Shown here in pieces: positions 44,734-54,965 of a stretch of DNA of 64,000 nt. Position 1 is the stretch's first letter; each line of letters begins with the position of its first letter. A model generated the notes under the pieces. It was not told where the DNA came from and did no database searches. It worked only from the letters and a program-made list of their open reading frames with translations. Both the position numbers and the translations under genes were made by a program. The DNA is from JADKIH01 sp964595205 (GTDB lineage: Bacteria > Bacteroidota > Bacteroidia > AKYH767-A > 2013-40CM-41-45). The stretch covers positions 62,001 through 126,000 of the forward strand of contig CAZQOQ010000013.1 of the NCBI GenBank assembly GCA_964595205.1. Reading direction: 5' to 3'.

Positions 44734-45144
44734 ATGAAAACTGAAGACAATTCCTATAAATTCGACAGGGTTCTGCTCATCGATGATAACGACATCGACA
44801 ATTTTATCAACGAGCGGATGATAACCACCAATTTCTTTTCCAGCCAGGTGATTGTCAAAAATTCCGGAGAGGCCGCTTTAAAATACCTGAAAGAGAATGC
44901 CGAAAATGAAAATTTTCTGCCTCAGTTAATTTTCCTGGACCTGAATATGCCCGTGATGGATGGCTTTGCCTTTTTAACTGAATTCGAAAACCTCCCGGCA
45001 TCGGTCAAAAAAAACTCTAAGATTGTCGTGCTGTCTTCGTCGATTAGTCCGGAAGATATAAACCGTGCCTCTACAAATCCACTCGTGGTGAAGTACATCA
45101 ATAAACCACTCAGTGAGAAATATCTGTCGGCAATAAATTTCTGA
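44734..45144 (+). CDS. Single-domain response regulator
   Basis: A receiver-only protein of 136 residues from the ATG at 44734 (MKTEDNSYKFDRVLLIDDND). The phospho-acceptor is Asp69 in LIFLDLNMPVMDG, the acid pocket is IDDND, and the conserved lysine is in YINKPL. No output domain, so it acts through partners or as a phosphate relay. It lies 22 bp after tRNA-Phe. The only other two-component gene in the window is the histidine kinase at 53943, about 9 kb away. Confidence 0.92.
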   Translation: MKTEDNSYKFDRVLLIDDNDIDNFINERMITTNFFSSQVIVKNSGEAALKYLKENAENENFLPQLIFLDLNMPVMDGFAFLTEFENLPASVKKNSKIVVLSSSISPEDINRASTNPLVVKYINKPLSEKYLSAINF

Positions 45145-45165
45145 AAAATTTCTTTTTCGTTACCG

Positions 45166-46620
45166 TTACTCCTTAATCGGATTGGCCATCTTACGAATCA
45201 TTGCTTCATCCATTTTAACAAACCATAGTATGGTCTTGTTGCCTGTGTTTGCATTCTTGAATGCTTCATAGATTTCCGTAAGCCTCTTGACTTTTTTCCT
45301 GAACTCTTCCGGTTTAATGGCCGCCTTGAGAAGTTTGATAAAAATAGAGGCGGATTCAAACATCTCTTCGTCGTCAGTGATCTGGCGTTTTACACTCTGT
45401 AAAAGCTGGCCGCACAGGCCATCCTCGCCCATGAAACAATATTGCATGGCCTGGAATAACTTATGTTCGACGTCGGTAAACAGATATTTCTTCATGGATA
45501 ATTCGTTGCGAAGATTATTCATGATCCGGGCAGAAGCCGAATAATCTCCTTCGTAGAATTTCCCAATGGCGAGATAACAACGAAGTGAAATGCATGGATA
45601 GGGTTCACTGATATCAGTATCGAAATTGCTTTCGAGTTCCGCGTTTATGTCCGTCAGTTCCTGAACATTTCCGTTTCCCAAAAACCTGTCGATTTTTGAA
45701 CGCAGGAATTGCGTGACATAGAAGCTGAATACCGGTTTGAAAGCCACTTCAGGTACATTGGCATTTATCTGCTGGTAATAGTGATCCGCTCTTACCGTAT
45801 TGCCGGTTCTCTGGTAATATTCAAAATAAAGATAATCGACCAGGAATTTAATGCTCTGATAAAATGTGTCGAGTTCGTACTTATCGAAGTGTTTTTTGAT
45901 TTGTTGAAGAATTGTATCGACTTCTATTTCGAGCGACTTGAGGTTTTCTGATTTAGTAAATATGCAGAGGTAATAAATCCTTACGATGTTGTACATCACA
46001 AACAGCCGGTGGCCCTGGTAGAGTTCGGAAATATTTGTGAGTTCCCTCAGGCATGCCTGAACCGCTTCTTTGTCTTTTTCTTCCCTGGTAAGAAAATAAT
46101 TACCTGCGCGTTTCACAAAATCATAAAACAGGTCCTCGGCCTTGACAACGGCAAGGGAATAGGCAACATGGCGGTTATATTCTTTCTCATAATAATCGAA
46201 GTCGCCGTTATACATGCTCAAACGAGCCATTGCCTTATAAACGACGATCAGTTCATTAGAGAGATCATACTCAATCAGTTGTTTTTCGAGATTTTTCAAC
46301 GCTCTCAGGGCCACTTCACGATCATTGCCAAAGACCATTGCCGGAACCAGGGCGACTTTATCTTTGAGAGCCCCGATCGGGTTCTTTACATTCTGCGAAA
46401 GATACTGGGCGATTCTTTCATTCAGTCTCGACTTTAATGTATAATAAGTACTTGGGTTCACGCCAAGCAGGTCCATCATTTTTTCTTCGTCAAAATTATT
46501 GTTGCGAGCTGCCTCTAAAACGAGGTATGGTTTATTATTTTTTCGACCGGCAACTGCAGACAACAATTCCTGGTATTCATTTTCATTTAATTTCTTAATG
46601 GTCTTGTTTAATGTTTCCAT
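45166..46620 (-). CDS. Large helical protein of unknown function
   Basis: I do not recognise this 484-residue protein. It has no signal or membrane segment and is almost wholly alpha-helical. Residues about 1-75 look like a small helical domain (EYQELLSAVAGRKNNKPYLVLEAARNNNF, then MMDLLGVNPSTYYTLKSRLNERIA, which reads like a helix-turn-helix). The rest resembles degenerate TPR-type solenoid repeats. A regulatory or scaffold role is possible. Its upstream gap contains operator-like palindromes. Confidence 0.75.
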   Translation of the reverse strand: METLNKTIKKLNENEYQELLSAVAGRKNNKPYLVLEAARNNNFDEEKMMDLLGVNPSTYYTLKSRLNERIAQYLSQNVKNPIGALKDKVALVPAMVFGNDREVALRALKNLEKQLIEYDLSNELIVVYKAMARLSMYNGDFDYYEKEYNRHVAYSLAVVKAEDLFYDFVKRAGNYFLTREEKDKEAVQACLRELTNISELYQGHRLFVMYNIVRIYYLCIFTKSENLKSLEIEVDTILQQIKKHFDKYELDTFYQSIKFLVDYLYFEYYQRTGNTVRADHYYQQINANVPEVAFKPVFSFYVTQFLRSKIDRFLGNGNVQELTDINAELESNFDTDISEPYPCISLRCYLAIGKFYEGDYSASARIMNNLRNELSMKKYLFTDVEHKLFQAMQYCFMGEDGLCGQLLQSVKRQITDDEEMFESASIFIKLLKAAIKPEEFRKKVKRLTEIYEAFKNANTGNKTILWFVKMDEAMIRKMANPIKE

Positions 46621-46815
46621 ATGTCCAAATCGGCGTTTTAGATTTCTTTTGAAGATTGTAACGGGACATTACAGATTTTGATACATTCCATTTAATTTTT
46701 TTCGAATCATGCGCCATTAAATCAATTCGATCTTTTACATCTTCAATCGACGGGAAAAAACTGATTAATTTCTGTAACCTTTTTTAAAACCGCTCTTTCG
46801 AACCCTTTTATAATA

Positions 46816-46877
46816 TTTCTTACAGTTCCTGCCTGAAAAATATGACACATTCTATCCGGTTTCTTACAGTTGTAAGA
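46816..46877. promoter_or_regulatory. TTTCTTACAGTT direct repeats and palindrome
   Basis: TTTCTTACAGTT occurs at 46816-46827 and 46860-46871, 44 bp apart. The second is half of a perfect palindrome TTCTTACA-GT-TGTAAGAA at 46861-46878. They lie in the 328-bp divergent gap between the helical gene and the FN3-like gene, where a regulator site would be expected. No factor is assigned. Confidence 0.55.
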
Positions 46878-46948
46878 ACGACGCTGTTAAACAAGAACCG
46901 GCTATATACAGACAAGTATATATTGCATAAAGTATAAAAAACAAAAAG

Positions 46949-47479
46949 ATGAAAACATTTATCTCCAAATCATTTGACGGTATGCAATCTTCCGGAACAT
47001 TCAAACTGATCCGTTCAAAGGCTACTTCAAATAAATTATTCATGTATGCCTTAGAACTCATCTTGTTATATGTCCTCGTGTTTGCAGCGATGAGTGCATT
47101 TGCGCAAGAGCCGGCGATTGCAAAATCTCAGCCCGGTAAACTGGAGTTTGTAAAAGAAAGCATTGTTTTCAATACCGGAAAGGTATACCTCAACTGGGTT
47201 GCCAAAGGAAATTCAAACGATTGCATTTATGTAATCGAAAGATCCGTTGATGGAAACGAATTCGAACCGGTTGGTTTAAAAGAAGGAATCGGTTCCCCGC
47301 TCGAGTTATTGTACAGCTGGGTCGACACCAAACCTGTAAGCGGAACTGCACATTACAGAATAAAACAAATCGATAATGAAGGCCGCTTGGTTGCACAAGC
47401 TGATCCGAAATCGATTGTTTCTCCTGAAAGCAGCCCATTGCTTCTCGATAAAAGCACGAGAATGGTGCAGGTTAAATAA
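46949..47479 (+). CDS. Secreted FN3-like protein
   Basis: The 176-residue protein has a long basic N-terminus, then a signal-type core (LILLYVLVFAAMSAFAQEP, residues 32-50). The rest is one fibronectin-III-like domain: VYLNWVAKGNSNDCIYVIERSVDGNEFEPVG, then VSGTAHYRIKQIDNEGR. This module often precedes the sorting domain in Bacteroidota secreted proteins, but no T9SS tail is present. It is 77 bp upstream of the PKD adhesin on the same strand, so they may be expressed together. Confidence 0.78.
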   Translation: MKTFISKSFDGMQSSGTFKLIRSKATSNKLFMYALELILLYVLVFAAMSAFAQEPAIAKSQPGKLEFVKESIVFNTGKVYLNWVAKGNSNDCIYVIERSVDGNEFEPVGLKEGIGSPLELLYSWVDTKPVSGTAHYRIKQIDNEGRLVAQADPKSIVSPESSPLLLDKSTRMVQVK

Positions 47480-47556
47480 TACCTGCATCAATCCTCTGCC
47501 TGTTACGGCCAGGCTATTTCAGGAGGATATGCTTTTGAATTTTTAATTAAACCATA

Positions 47557-50500
47557 ATGCTGAAGCGAGAACCGGTTAAAATATTGGCGGAATGGCTGCT
47601 GCCATTCATCCTGATGATATCCATTCATCAGGCCAGGGCTCAACCGGCTGCGTCTTTCACAGCCAACCGATCCTCCGGTTGCAATCCATTAAATGTACAA
47701 TTCACGAGCACCTCCACGGGTGCCGTTTCTTATTATTGGGACCTGGGTAATGGGAATTCTTCCACGCTGCAAAATCCTTCAAACCTCTACACAAACCCGG
47801 GAAATTATACGATTACCCTGATTGCGTTTGATGCACTCGGAAACCCGGATACGGCTAAGTATGTAAATTTCATTCACGTTGATGGCAGGCCCACTGCAGA
47901 ATTTTATACGAACGGCTCTTCCGCCTGTCCGGATAACAACATCTTTCAATTCACAAACACTTCTTATGGCGGCGCCACCTCCTATCTTTGGGATTTTGGC
48001 GACGGCACAACGTCATCCGATGTGAGTCCTTTGCATTCATACACCTATGCGGGCACGTTCACCGTTACCCTTTTTGCAATGAACGGAAGTGGTTGCCAGG
48101 ACGACTATGTCCTGAGCCAGTATATTACCATTCATCCAAAACCGGATCCCACGATCTTTGTATCAGACACCGCCAGCTGTGATCCTTCAACTTCATTTCA
48201 GTTTTCTAATAACGGCCCGGGCGTAACTTCATGGCTTTGGTATTTCGACGACTTTTCCTATTCAACCGATCAAAACCCGCTGCATACTTTTCCATCTCAG
48301 AGAATTTATAATGTTTCGCTGATTGTCACTAATTCGTTTGGCTGTAAGGACACATCAGAAGGATATAAGACCATATACATTGGATTAAACAACAACGCCG
48401 ACTTTGTGACTAACATTACAAGCGGCTGCACTCCGACCACCGTTAATTTCTATAATACCAATCTGTTCGTTTCCGGAAGTGTATGGGATTTTGGTGATGG
48501 CACCACTTCCACTCTAAACAATCCGGTGCATACTTATAATACCGGAGGACAATACACCGTTTCACTGATTGTCTCGTCAACTGCCGGCTGCTCAGATACT
48601 GTTATAAAAAACAATTTAATTACGGTGGGGAAAAATCCCGCACCCGGCTTCACTCATTCAAATGTGACCGGCTGTGCGCCTCATTCAGTTCAGTTTGCCA
48701 ATACCTCCGCAAATTATGATTCCTGCAGATGGTACTTTGGAGATGGAACGACTTCCGATTCTATTAATCCTTCACATACATATGCCAACAGTGGAATATA
48801 TTCGGTAACCTTACAGTGCTGGGGGACATATGGTTGTACAGAGACTATTATAAAAAACAATTTAATTACAGTCAGCGCTCCTCAGGCGATTTTTACCGGC
48901 ACACAGAGAATAGGCTGCCCTCCTCTGCAGTCATCGTTTACAAGTACCAGTCAGTCAGGACCGCTTACATACCTGTGGGACTTTGGCGATGGCTCATCTT
49001 CCACACTTCCAAATCCAATTCACACATATAATCAGTCGGGGAACTTTGACGTATCGCTGATCTTTACCGATTCGACCGGCTGCAGCGATACAATTACGAA
49101 ACCAGGATATGTCCAGACGGTTAATACTGCTGCGAATTACATACCGCCTCCCGTCACCACGGGTTGTGCACCTCTCACCGCACAATTCAACGATGCGTCT
49201 CCGGGGTCCACATCCTGGTTATGGAATTTCGGTGATGGAACTGTTTCAACGGTAAAAAATCCCACTCATACTTTTATTACTCCCGGTGTGCATGTTATTT
49301 CACTTACGACAACGTCGGCAGGAGGCGGATGCATGCAGACCATTCCAAATTACAGCACTTACGATGTGCGAGGAGGTTACGCCGGATTTTCACATACTGA
49401 TTCGCAATGCCCTCCATACATTTCAACATTCCAGGATACCTCACTGAATGCAGTTTCGTGGTTGTGGGATTTTGGCGACGGAACAACTGATACCTCTCAG
49501 AATCCGACTCACGAATATGCAAGTCCGGGATACCACAGCGTTTCTCTTCATATAACGACAGCAGACGGGTGTTCTTACTCAACGATGCAAAGCAACATCG
49601 TATATTTTGAACCATTTGGAGCTAATTTTTATGGTCAGACGCTCGACAGCGTTTTTCCTGCGCGGGTTCAATTCTATGCAAACTCCGTGGGTGCCACTTC
49701 CTGGCAGTGGAATTTCGGCGATGGCAATTTTTCGAACCTGGAAAATCCGCTTCATGTATTTCCTGTATTCGCGCCTTATGGAGTGACTCTGACAATTTCC
49801 AACGGACTGTGCTCATTGTTTTATGACCCGCCACCATTTATTTTCGGCGGACCAGACACTACTCCCGTTGATACCGGTCATGGGCCCGTCTATGTTGTGC
49901 AGGAAGGATGCAAACCACTAAACGTTCAATTCACCAATGCTGTGAGCGATGCAGTGGCCTGGCACTGGGATTTCGGTGATGGCGATACTTCCGAAGCCGA
50001 GTTTCCCACGCATGTATATGACAGCCCGGGAATTTTTTCCGTTACACTCACTACATTCGATTCACTCGGAATACCGCAGGTCATGCAGCTGGACAGCATC
50101 GTACACGTCTACGGGCCAACCGCAGGATTCAGTTTTATACAATCGTCGACATGTTCCAACGTCAATGTGGCAATCACCGATACATCAGTAAATGCCGTAT
50201 CCTGGAACTGGGATTACAGCGACGGTGCTGTCGATACCATTCAGCATCCGACACACATCTTCAATTCGAATCTTGCCAATTACGTAATCACCCAAACGGT
50301 TACCGATACGTCAGGCTGCACTTCAAGTATTTCATCAAGCATCTTCTCAAATGCAACCAGTCCGCTGGTAGCCAGCGAAAGTGAAGTCTGTGGACTCGAT
50401 ACCGTTAATTTCTACACAAGCTTTCAAAACGCTTCTTCTTACTATTGGAATTTCGGCGACGGTCAATATTCGGGCGTGATGAATCCATTTCATGTCTATT

Positions 50501-53349
50501 CCGCGGAAGGAATTTATCCGGTCAGTCTTACTGTTACTGATTCTATCGGATGTATAAATACGTATTATGTCAGTCCGGCCATTAAGGTGAATTACCCCAT
50601 GGCAAACTTCAGCACTACCGGCTCGCGTCAGGGCTGCAATGAGCTCAATGTAAGTTTTACCAACTCTGCAACGAATGCCGATTCTTATCATTGGACGTTT
50701 GGCGACGGCAATTCTTCTTTTCAATCTGATCCGGTTCACTTATACAACCAGGCAGGAGTTTATGATGTTACATTAACTGTAACCAGGGGCACCTGTACAA
50801 GTTCAGTTTCTTATCCGCAATACATCCGGGTGGACACGGCCCATGCCGAATTCAATTTTACCACTGATCAGATTTGTTATCCGATTACTACTCAGTTTAC
50901 AGATCTTAGTATTGATCCTGTATCGTGGCACTGGGACCTGGGTGATGGCAGCATCTCATCGGCTCAGTCGCCCATATATACTTACAACAATCCCCTGAAT
51001 ACATTGCCTGTCCTGATAATGACAGACATTCATGGGTGCACGGATACGGCTGTTTCCGGATATTTCCCGACGATGCGGGCGAATTTCACCGCGTCGGCTG
51101 ATTCAGGATGTTATCCTTTCACTGTTCAATTTAATAATCTGTCGTCAGGCTTAGCGGGTGAATGGCACTGGGACTTTGGCGACGGAACGACCTCTACCCT
51201 GCCGGATCCCGTACACACCTATGCACAGCCCGGCACTTACGACGTCATGCTGGTTGTAGGTTCTTCCTTCTGGGCACCGAATTGCATGGATACACTTTTT
51301 CTTCCGGCAAAGATTAAAGTACGGCAGCCACATACCGATTTTTTTTCATCTGACCTTGAAGCCTGCGCTCCCTCGCTTGTTAATTTCACCAATCTTTCTT
51401 CCGATGCAGATAATTTCCTTTGGGATTTTGGTGATGGAACCACATCAACAAATGTAAACCCGTCTCACATCTTCAATATGCCGGGCGATTATTCGATTAA
51501 ACTCGTAACATCAAGTTCGCTTGGTTGTGCAGATTCGGTAACGCGATCACATTATATCAGAGTACTGGGGCCAATCACGAATTTCACAGCATCTGCGTAT
51601 GACGGCTGCGCGCCATTTGAAATTACACTCACCGATCATTCAATTAACTCAGTTGGATATAACTGGAATTTCGGCGACGGGTATTCCGATAATTCGATAA
51701 ACCCTGTTCATGTTTTCAGCGATACCGGTTCATTTACAGTTTCGCTCGTGACGCAGGACACGTCCGGCTGTACTGCTTATTATGAACTTCCGCAACCGGT
51801 TGTTGTTCATCCTTCACCCGCATCATCTTTCACCGCTGGTGCCGCCTCAGGCTGCCAGCCCTTTCTTGCGGGATTTACAAATACATCATCCGGAAACATC
51901 CGTTCTGCATGGTTATTCGGCGACGGCGATACGTCTTCCGTAAATGATCCGGTTCATGAATACACCATTCCGGGGAATTACGATGTACGGCTCATCACTT
52001 ACAATCAATTTGGATGCACTGATACCGCAGACATGGGACAGCCCCTCGAGGTACTTGCGACTCCCGTTCCGCAGTTTACAGTCAACGATGCAATAGGATG
52101 CGTTCCGTTTCATGTAACGTTCGTCAATCAATCGACAAATACAGTGGGTCCGAACTACCTCTGGGATTTCGGAAATGGAAATACATCGACTGACGAGAAT
52201 CCAAGTTTCGATTTTACAAGCCAGGGATCATATACGATCGGACTTACGGTAACAAATTCCAATGGCTGCGGCGCAACTCTGAGTTACCCCGCTATGCTGC
52301 ATATTGCGGATACTCTTCCACCAGACGAAACAACGATCCTGAGTGTGTCTGTGCTTTCAAACACCTCTGTTAAGATCATCTGGGAAAATAATGCTTCACC
52401 GGATCTGTACTCCTACGTCATATACAGGAGCGATGGAAATATGAATTTCTACCGCCCGGTTTATACACTCATCAACAATCAAAACACAAATTCCTCTTTA
52501 ACATCAGAATATACTGATGACAGACTGAATACATTGTTGTATACCTATTCCTATAAGGTTCAGGCTGTCGATACCTGCGGAAATTCCATTCCAATCGATC
52601 AGCTCACAGAACACACGACGATAAATATTTCTGCTTCTCCTTCAGGGGGAGACATCCAGGTGAGCTGGGCGCCTTATGGTGGCTGCCCGGTAAGCAGTTA
52701 CCAGGTTTACCGCGCTTCTCCGGGTGAACAATTCAATTACCTCGCTACGGTGTCTTCAAATACGTTTTCGTATCTCGATTCCGATTTTATATGTCCATGG
52801 GAGTACTCGTATAAAGTCATGGCTACAGACCTCTGCGGCAACACCTATACATCGTACAGTGATACAGCGGCTGCAAGGCCATTGAACATTCTCGCGGGAC
52901 AGGTGGTTGATGTTGTAAGATCGACTGTGGTGGAGAATGTTTCAGTGCTGACTGAATGGAGCCAGCCCGAGGTGCATGCTGATATGGTCGTGCAGTTTGA
53001 TATTTACCGGTCCACCGACAATGCGAATTTTTATTTCCTGGAAAGCGTGCCTGCCGTGCAGACAGATTATATGGATTATAATGTGGATGTGCAGAATGAG
53101 CACTATTACTATAAAATCCTCGTTCGAAATACCTGCGACATAGCCGAAGACCTGAGCGGTAATACTTCAACAATTATTCTCCAGGGTGTGATGGATGAAG
53201 ATCGCCAGGTGCATTTAAACTGGACGCCTTATGAGGGGTGGGAAAACGGCGTTGAATATTATATCATCGAAAAGATCGATGAAAACGGAAACTGGCAATT
53301 GTTAAAACAGGTAGATGGAAATATTTTGAGGTATGATTACCAGGATTAA
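47557..53349 (+). CDS. Giant PKD-repeat surface protein, C-terminal sorting domain missing
   Basis: The 1,930-residue exported protein has a signal peptide to about residue 29 (HQARAQ). I count 19 PKD-like repeats, each with the W-x-FGDG-x-x-S core (for example WDLGNGNSST, WDFGDGTTSS, WNFGDGTVST), up to about residue 1585. Three to four FN3-like domains follow (KIIWENNASPDLYSYVIYRSDG and two more with EYSYKVMATD and EHYYYKILVRN). It ends in the middle of an FN3 domain (YIIEKIDENGNWQLLKQVDG ... YDYQD) with no type A or type B T9SS domain. Expected role: adhesion or gliding. The end looks truncated. Confidence 0.9.
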   Translation: MLKREPVKILAEWLLPFILMISIHQARAQPAASFTANRSSGCNPLNVQFTSTSTGAVSYYWDLGNGNSSTLQNPSNLYTNPGNYTITLIAFDALGNPDTAKYVNFIHVDGRPTAEFYTNGSSACPDNNIFQFTNTSYGGATSYLWDFGDGTTSSDVSPLHSYTYAGTFTVTLFAMNGSGCQDDYVLSQYITIHPKPDPTIFVSDTASCDPSTSFQFSNNGPGVTSWLWYFDDFSYSTDQNPLHTFPSQRIYNVSLIVTNSFGCKDTSEGYKTIYIGLNNNADFVTNITSGCTPTTVNFYNTNLFVSGSVWDFGDGTTSTLNNPVHTYNTGGQYTVSLIVSSTAGCSDTVIKNNLITVGKNPAPGFTHSNVTGCAPHSVQFANTSANYDSCRWYFGDGTTSDSINPSHTYANSGIYSVTLQCWGTYGCTETIIKNNLITVSAPQAIFTGTQRIGCPPLQSSFTSTSQSGPLTYLWDFGDGSSSTLPNPIHTYNQSGNFDVSLIFTDSTGCSDTITKPGYVQTVNTAANYIPPPVTTGCAPLTAQFNDASPGSTSWLWNFGDGTVSTVKNPTHTFITPGVHVISLTTTSAGGGCMQTIPNYSTYDVRGGYAGFSHTDSQCPPYISTFQDTSLNAVSWLWDFGDGTTDTSQNPTHEYASPGYHSVSLHITTADGCSYSTMQSNIVYFEPFGANFYGQTLDSVFPARVQFYANSVGATSWQWNFGDGNFSNLENPLHVFPVFAPYGVTLTISNGLCSLFYDPPPFIFGGPDTTPVDTGHGPVYVVQEGCKPLNVQFTNAVSDAVAWHWDFGDGDTSEAEFPTHVYDSPGIFSVTLTTFDSLGIPQVMQLDSIVHVYGPTAGFSFIQSSTCSNVNVAITDTSVNAVSWNWDYSDGAVDTIQHPTHIFNSNLANYVITQTVTDTSGCTSSISSSIFSNATSPLVASESEVCGLDTVNFYTSFQNASSYYWNFGDGQYSGVMNPFHVYSAEGIYPVSLTVTDSIGCINTYYVSPAIKVNYPMANFSTTGSRQGCNELNVSFTNSATNADSYHWTFGDGNSSFQSDPVHLYNQAGVYDVTLTVTRGTCTSSVSYPQYIRVDTAHAEFNFTTDQICYPITTQFTDLSIDPVSWHWDLGDGSISSAQSPIYTYNNPLNTLPVLIMTDIHGCTDTAVSGYFPTMRANFTASADSGCYPFTVQFNNLSSGLAGEWHWDFGDGTTSTLPDPVHTYAQPGTYDVMLVVGSSFWAPNCMDTLFLPAKIKVRQPHTDFFSSDLEACAPSLVNFTNLSSDADNFLWDFGDGTTSTNVNPSHIFNMPGDYSIKLVTSSSLGCADSVTRSHYIRVLGPITNFTASAYDGCAPFEITLTDHSINSVGYNWNFGDGYSDNSINPVHVFSDTGSFTVSLVTQDTSGCTAYYELPQPVVVHPSPASSFTAGAASGCQPFLAGFTNTSSGNIRSAWLFGDGDTSSVNDPVHEYTIPGNYDVRLITYNQFGCTDTADMGQPLEVLATPVPQFTVNDAIGCVPFHVTFVNQSTNTVGPNYLWDFGNGNTSTDENPSFDFTSQGSYTIGLTVTNSNGCGATLSYPAMLHIADTLPPDETTILSVSVLSNTSVKIIWENNASPDLYSYVIYRSDGNMNFYRPVYTLINNQNTNSSLTSEYTDDRLNTLLYTYSYKVQAVDTCGNSIPIDQLTEHTTINISASPSGGDIQVSWAPYGGCPVSSYQVYRASPGEQFNYLATVSSNTFSYLDSDFICPWEYSYKVMATDLCGNTYTSYSDTAAARPLNILAGQVVDVVRSTVVENVSVLTEWSQPEVHADMVVQFDIYRSTDNANFYFLESVPAVQTDYMDYNVDVQNEHYYYKILVRNTCDIAEDLSGNTSTIILQGVMDEDRQVHLNWTPYEGWENGVEYYIIEKIDENGNWQLLKQVDGNILRYDYQD

Positions 53350-53364
53350 AAACTCCCTGTAAAG

Positions 53365-53793
53365 ATGACACTCATCATTATTCTGAGACTGATCTATGAA
53401 GCTTATTTTCGTTTTCCGCATTTCAAAATAATAAAAGCCGGGATGCGAAAATGGGTGCACAGGAAGTCGCAGGAACTGATCACATACCACATTGAACTGA
53501 AGACGAAGAAATGTTCATCCGAATTAATTTTCGAGGATCTGTGGATCAATGAAAAAAAGTACAAGTTTCATCTGTGTCGAAAAGACAGAAAAATGGCAGG
53601 AAATTTTTCAAAGCAGGAAATACTGAAACTTAATATCATTTCAGAATTAAAGGACAATCTTTTTACGCCGGGCGATCCCGTTGTTCCAAAAGGCATGCTG
53701 GTTCTGGGATATAAATTCCGCAACAAGAAAAAGTATTTAAGCATAAAAAAATTCCGGGAACTCGGGGATCTCCGTCTGAGCAACGGTAGCTGA
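53365..53793 (+). CDS. Small basic protein of unknown function
   Basis: A 142-residue, lysine-rich protein starting 15 bp after the PKD gene. No signal peptide; no family recognised. It contains a beta-type segment ELITYHIELKTKKCSSELIFEDLWINEKKYKFHL at about residues 38-71 and GDPVVPKGMLVLGYKFRNKKKYLSIKKFRELG near the end. The reverse-strand frame here is its shadow. It may be a real gene or downstream debris of the truncated adhesin region. Confidence 0.55.
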   Translation: MTLIIILRLIYEAYFRFPHFKIIKAGMRKWVHRKSQELITYHIELKTKKCSSELIFEDLWINEKKYKFHLCRKDRKMAGNFSKQEILKLNIISELKDNLFTPGDPVVPKGMLVLGYKFRNKKKYLSIKKFRELGDLRLSNGS

Positions 53794-53942
53794 TCCGCGC
53801 CGGCCATGTGCGCCGCATAACTTTTTTGTCAGGATAAATGACCGCTTGCAGTAAACTCGCCCGCTACCGGCCTTTTCGAAACTTTAATTTTTTATTACTC
53901 TTTTCTGCCAATCCAAATCGGTGATTTCATTATATTGCCAGT

Positions 53943-54908
53943 GTGAAAAGACCCGCATTTATCTTCTTCGTACTTGTCTTTTACGTCCTCTTCCAGTTTA
54001 TCTGGTGGGCATATTTGCTGGTTGCCCTCAATGAAGAGGTATACAACCACAGGATTGAAAACCTGTCGCTGATGAACCTCACGCCTGAACAGCGATCGTC
54101 GGAAATAGCCTTTTTCGAGGAAAAGATCCGCAACAGGCGTTGGATGGTCATCGGCGAAGGCGGAGTGTTTTTTGCTCTGCTCGTTTGGGGCACTACAGTA
54201 ATGGTGAGTGCATACAGGAAAGAAATACTTCTTGCAAAACAACAGAAGAATTTCCTGTTATCGATCACACACGAATTTAAGTCGCCCCTGGCAGCGATCA
54301 AACTCTATATGCAGACGCTCCTTCGTCACGATCTCGATAAAAACAAGGAACGGTCGTTTATCAACAGCGCGATCAACGACACAGACAGGCTCAACAATCT
54401 TGTTGAGAATGCCCTGCTTGCAAATCTTATCGATCATAAGGGATACTCGTTCAGCAAAGAAGTGGTGAATTTTTCCGCATACATCAGGCTAATGGTTCAG
54501 AAATTCCAGCAGATGCCCGATCATGGAAACGTGGTTACGCATATCGAAGAAGGCCATTTCATTCTCGCCGATAAAAATGCATTGAATATTTTAATCAACA
54601 ATCTTCTGGAGAATGCGTGGAAATATTCGCACGACGACAAGAATATTTCCGTGAATGTTACCGGCAACAACAAAAATGTAGTCCTCGAAATCGGCGACCA
54701 GGGCATTGGTATTCCCGACAGGGAAAAACAGAAGATCTTCGATAAGTTTTACCGTGTAGGAAATGAAGAGACACGCCGGACCAAAGGAACAGGACTTGGA
54801 TTGTTCATCTGCAAATACATCATCAGTCATCACGATGGAAAAATTTTAATCAGGGACAACACACCCACAGGCACTGTTGTCAGGGTAGAGTTTCCGGCGG
54901 TTGAATAA
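53943..54908 (+). CDS. Sensor histidine kinase
   Basis: The 321-residue protein has two membrane segments (residues about 7-28 and 69-90) around a short sensor loop of 40 residues. HisKA has the phospho-accepting His110 in SITHEFKSPLAAIKLYMQ. HATPase_c shows NLLENAWKYS (N box), DQGIGIPDREKQKIFDKFYRVG (G1) and TKGTGLGLFICKYI (G2). The start is the GTG at 53943 (MKRPAFIFF); no in-frame ATG precedes it. No response regulator is adjacent; the partner is unknown. Confidence 0.93.
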   Translation: MKRPAFIFFVLVFYVLFQFIWWAYLLVALNEEVYNHRIENLSLMNLTPEQRSSEIAFFEEKIRNRRWMVIGEGGVFFALLVWGTTVMVSAYRKEILLAKQQKNFLLSITHEFKSPLAAIKLYMQTLLRHDLDKNKERSFINSAINDTDRLNNLVENALLANLIDHKGYSFSKEVVNFSAYIRLMVQKFQQMPDHGNVVTHIEEGHFILADKNALNILINNLLENAWKYSHDDKNISVNVTGNNKNVVLEIGDQGIGIPDREKQKIFDKFYRVGNEETRRTKGTGLGLFICKYIISHHDGKILIRDNTPTGTVVRVEFPAVE

Positions 54909-54953
54909 ACATCTTCTTCCTTATCCACGTTCACCGAATATCCATTCCTTTCT

Positions 54954-54961
54954 TACCTTTG
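54954..54961 (+). promoter_or_regulatory. -7 promoter box directly before gpmI
   Basis: TACCTTTG is a perfect TAnnTTTG, with only four bases between it and the gpmI ATG. Transcription should begin at or within a base or two of the start codon, predicting a leaderless mRNA. Confidence 0.6.
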
Positions 54962-54965
54962 CGCC

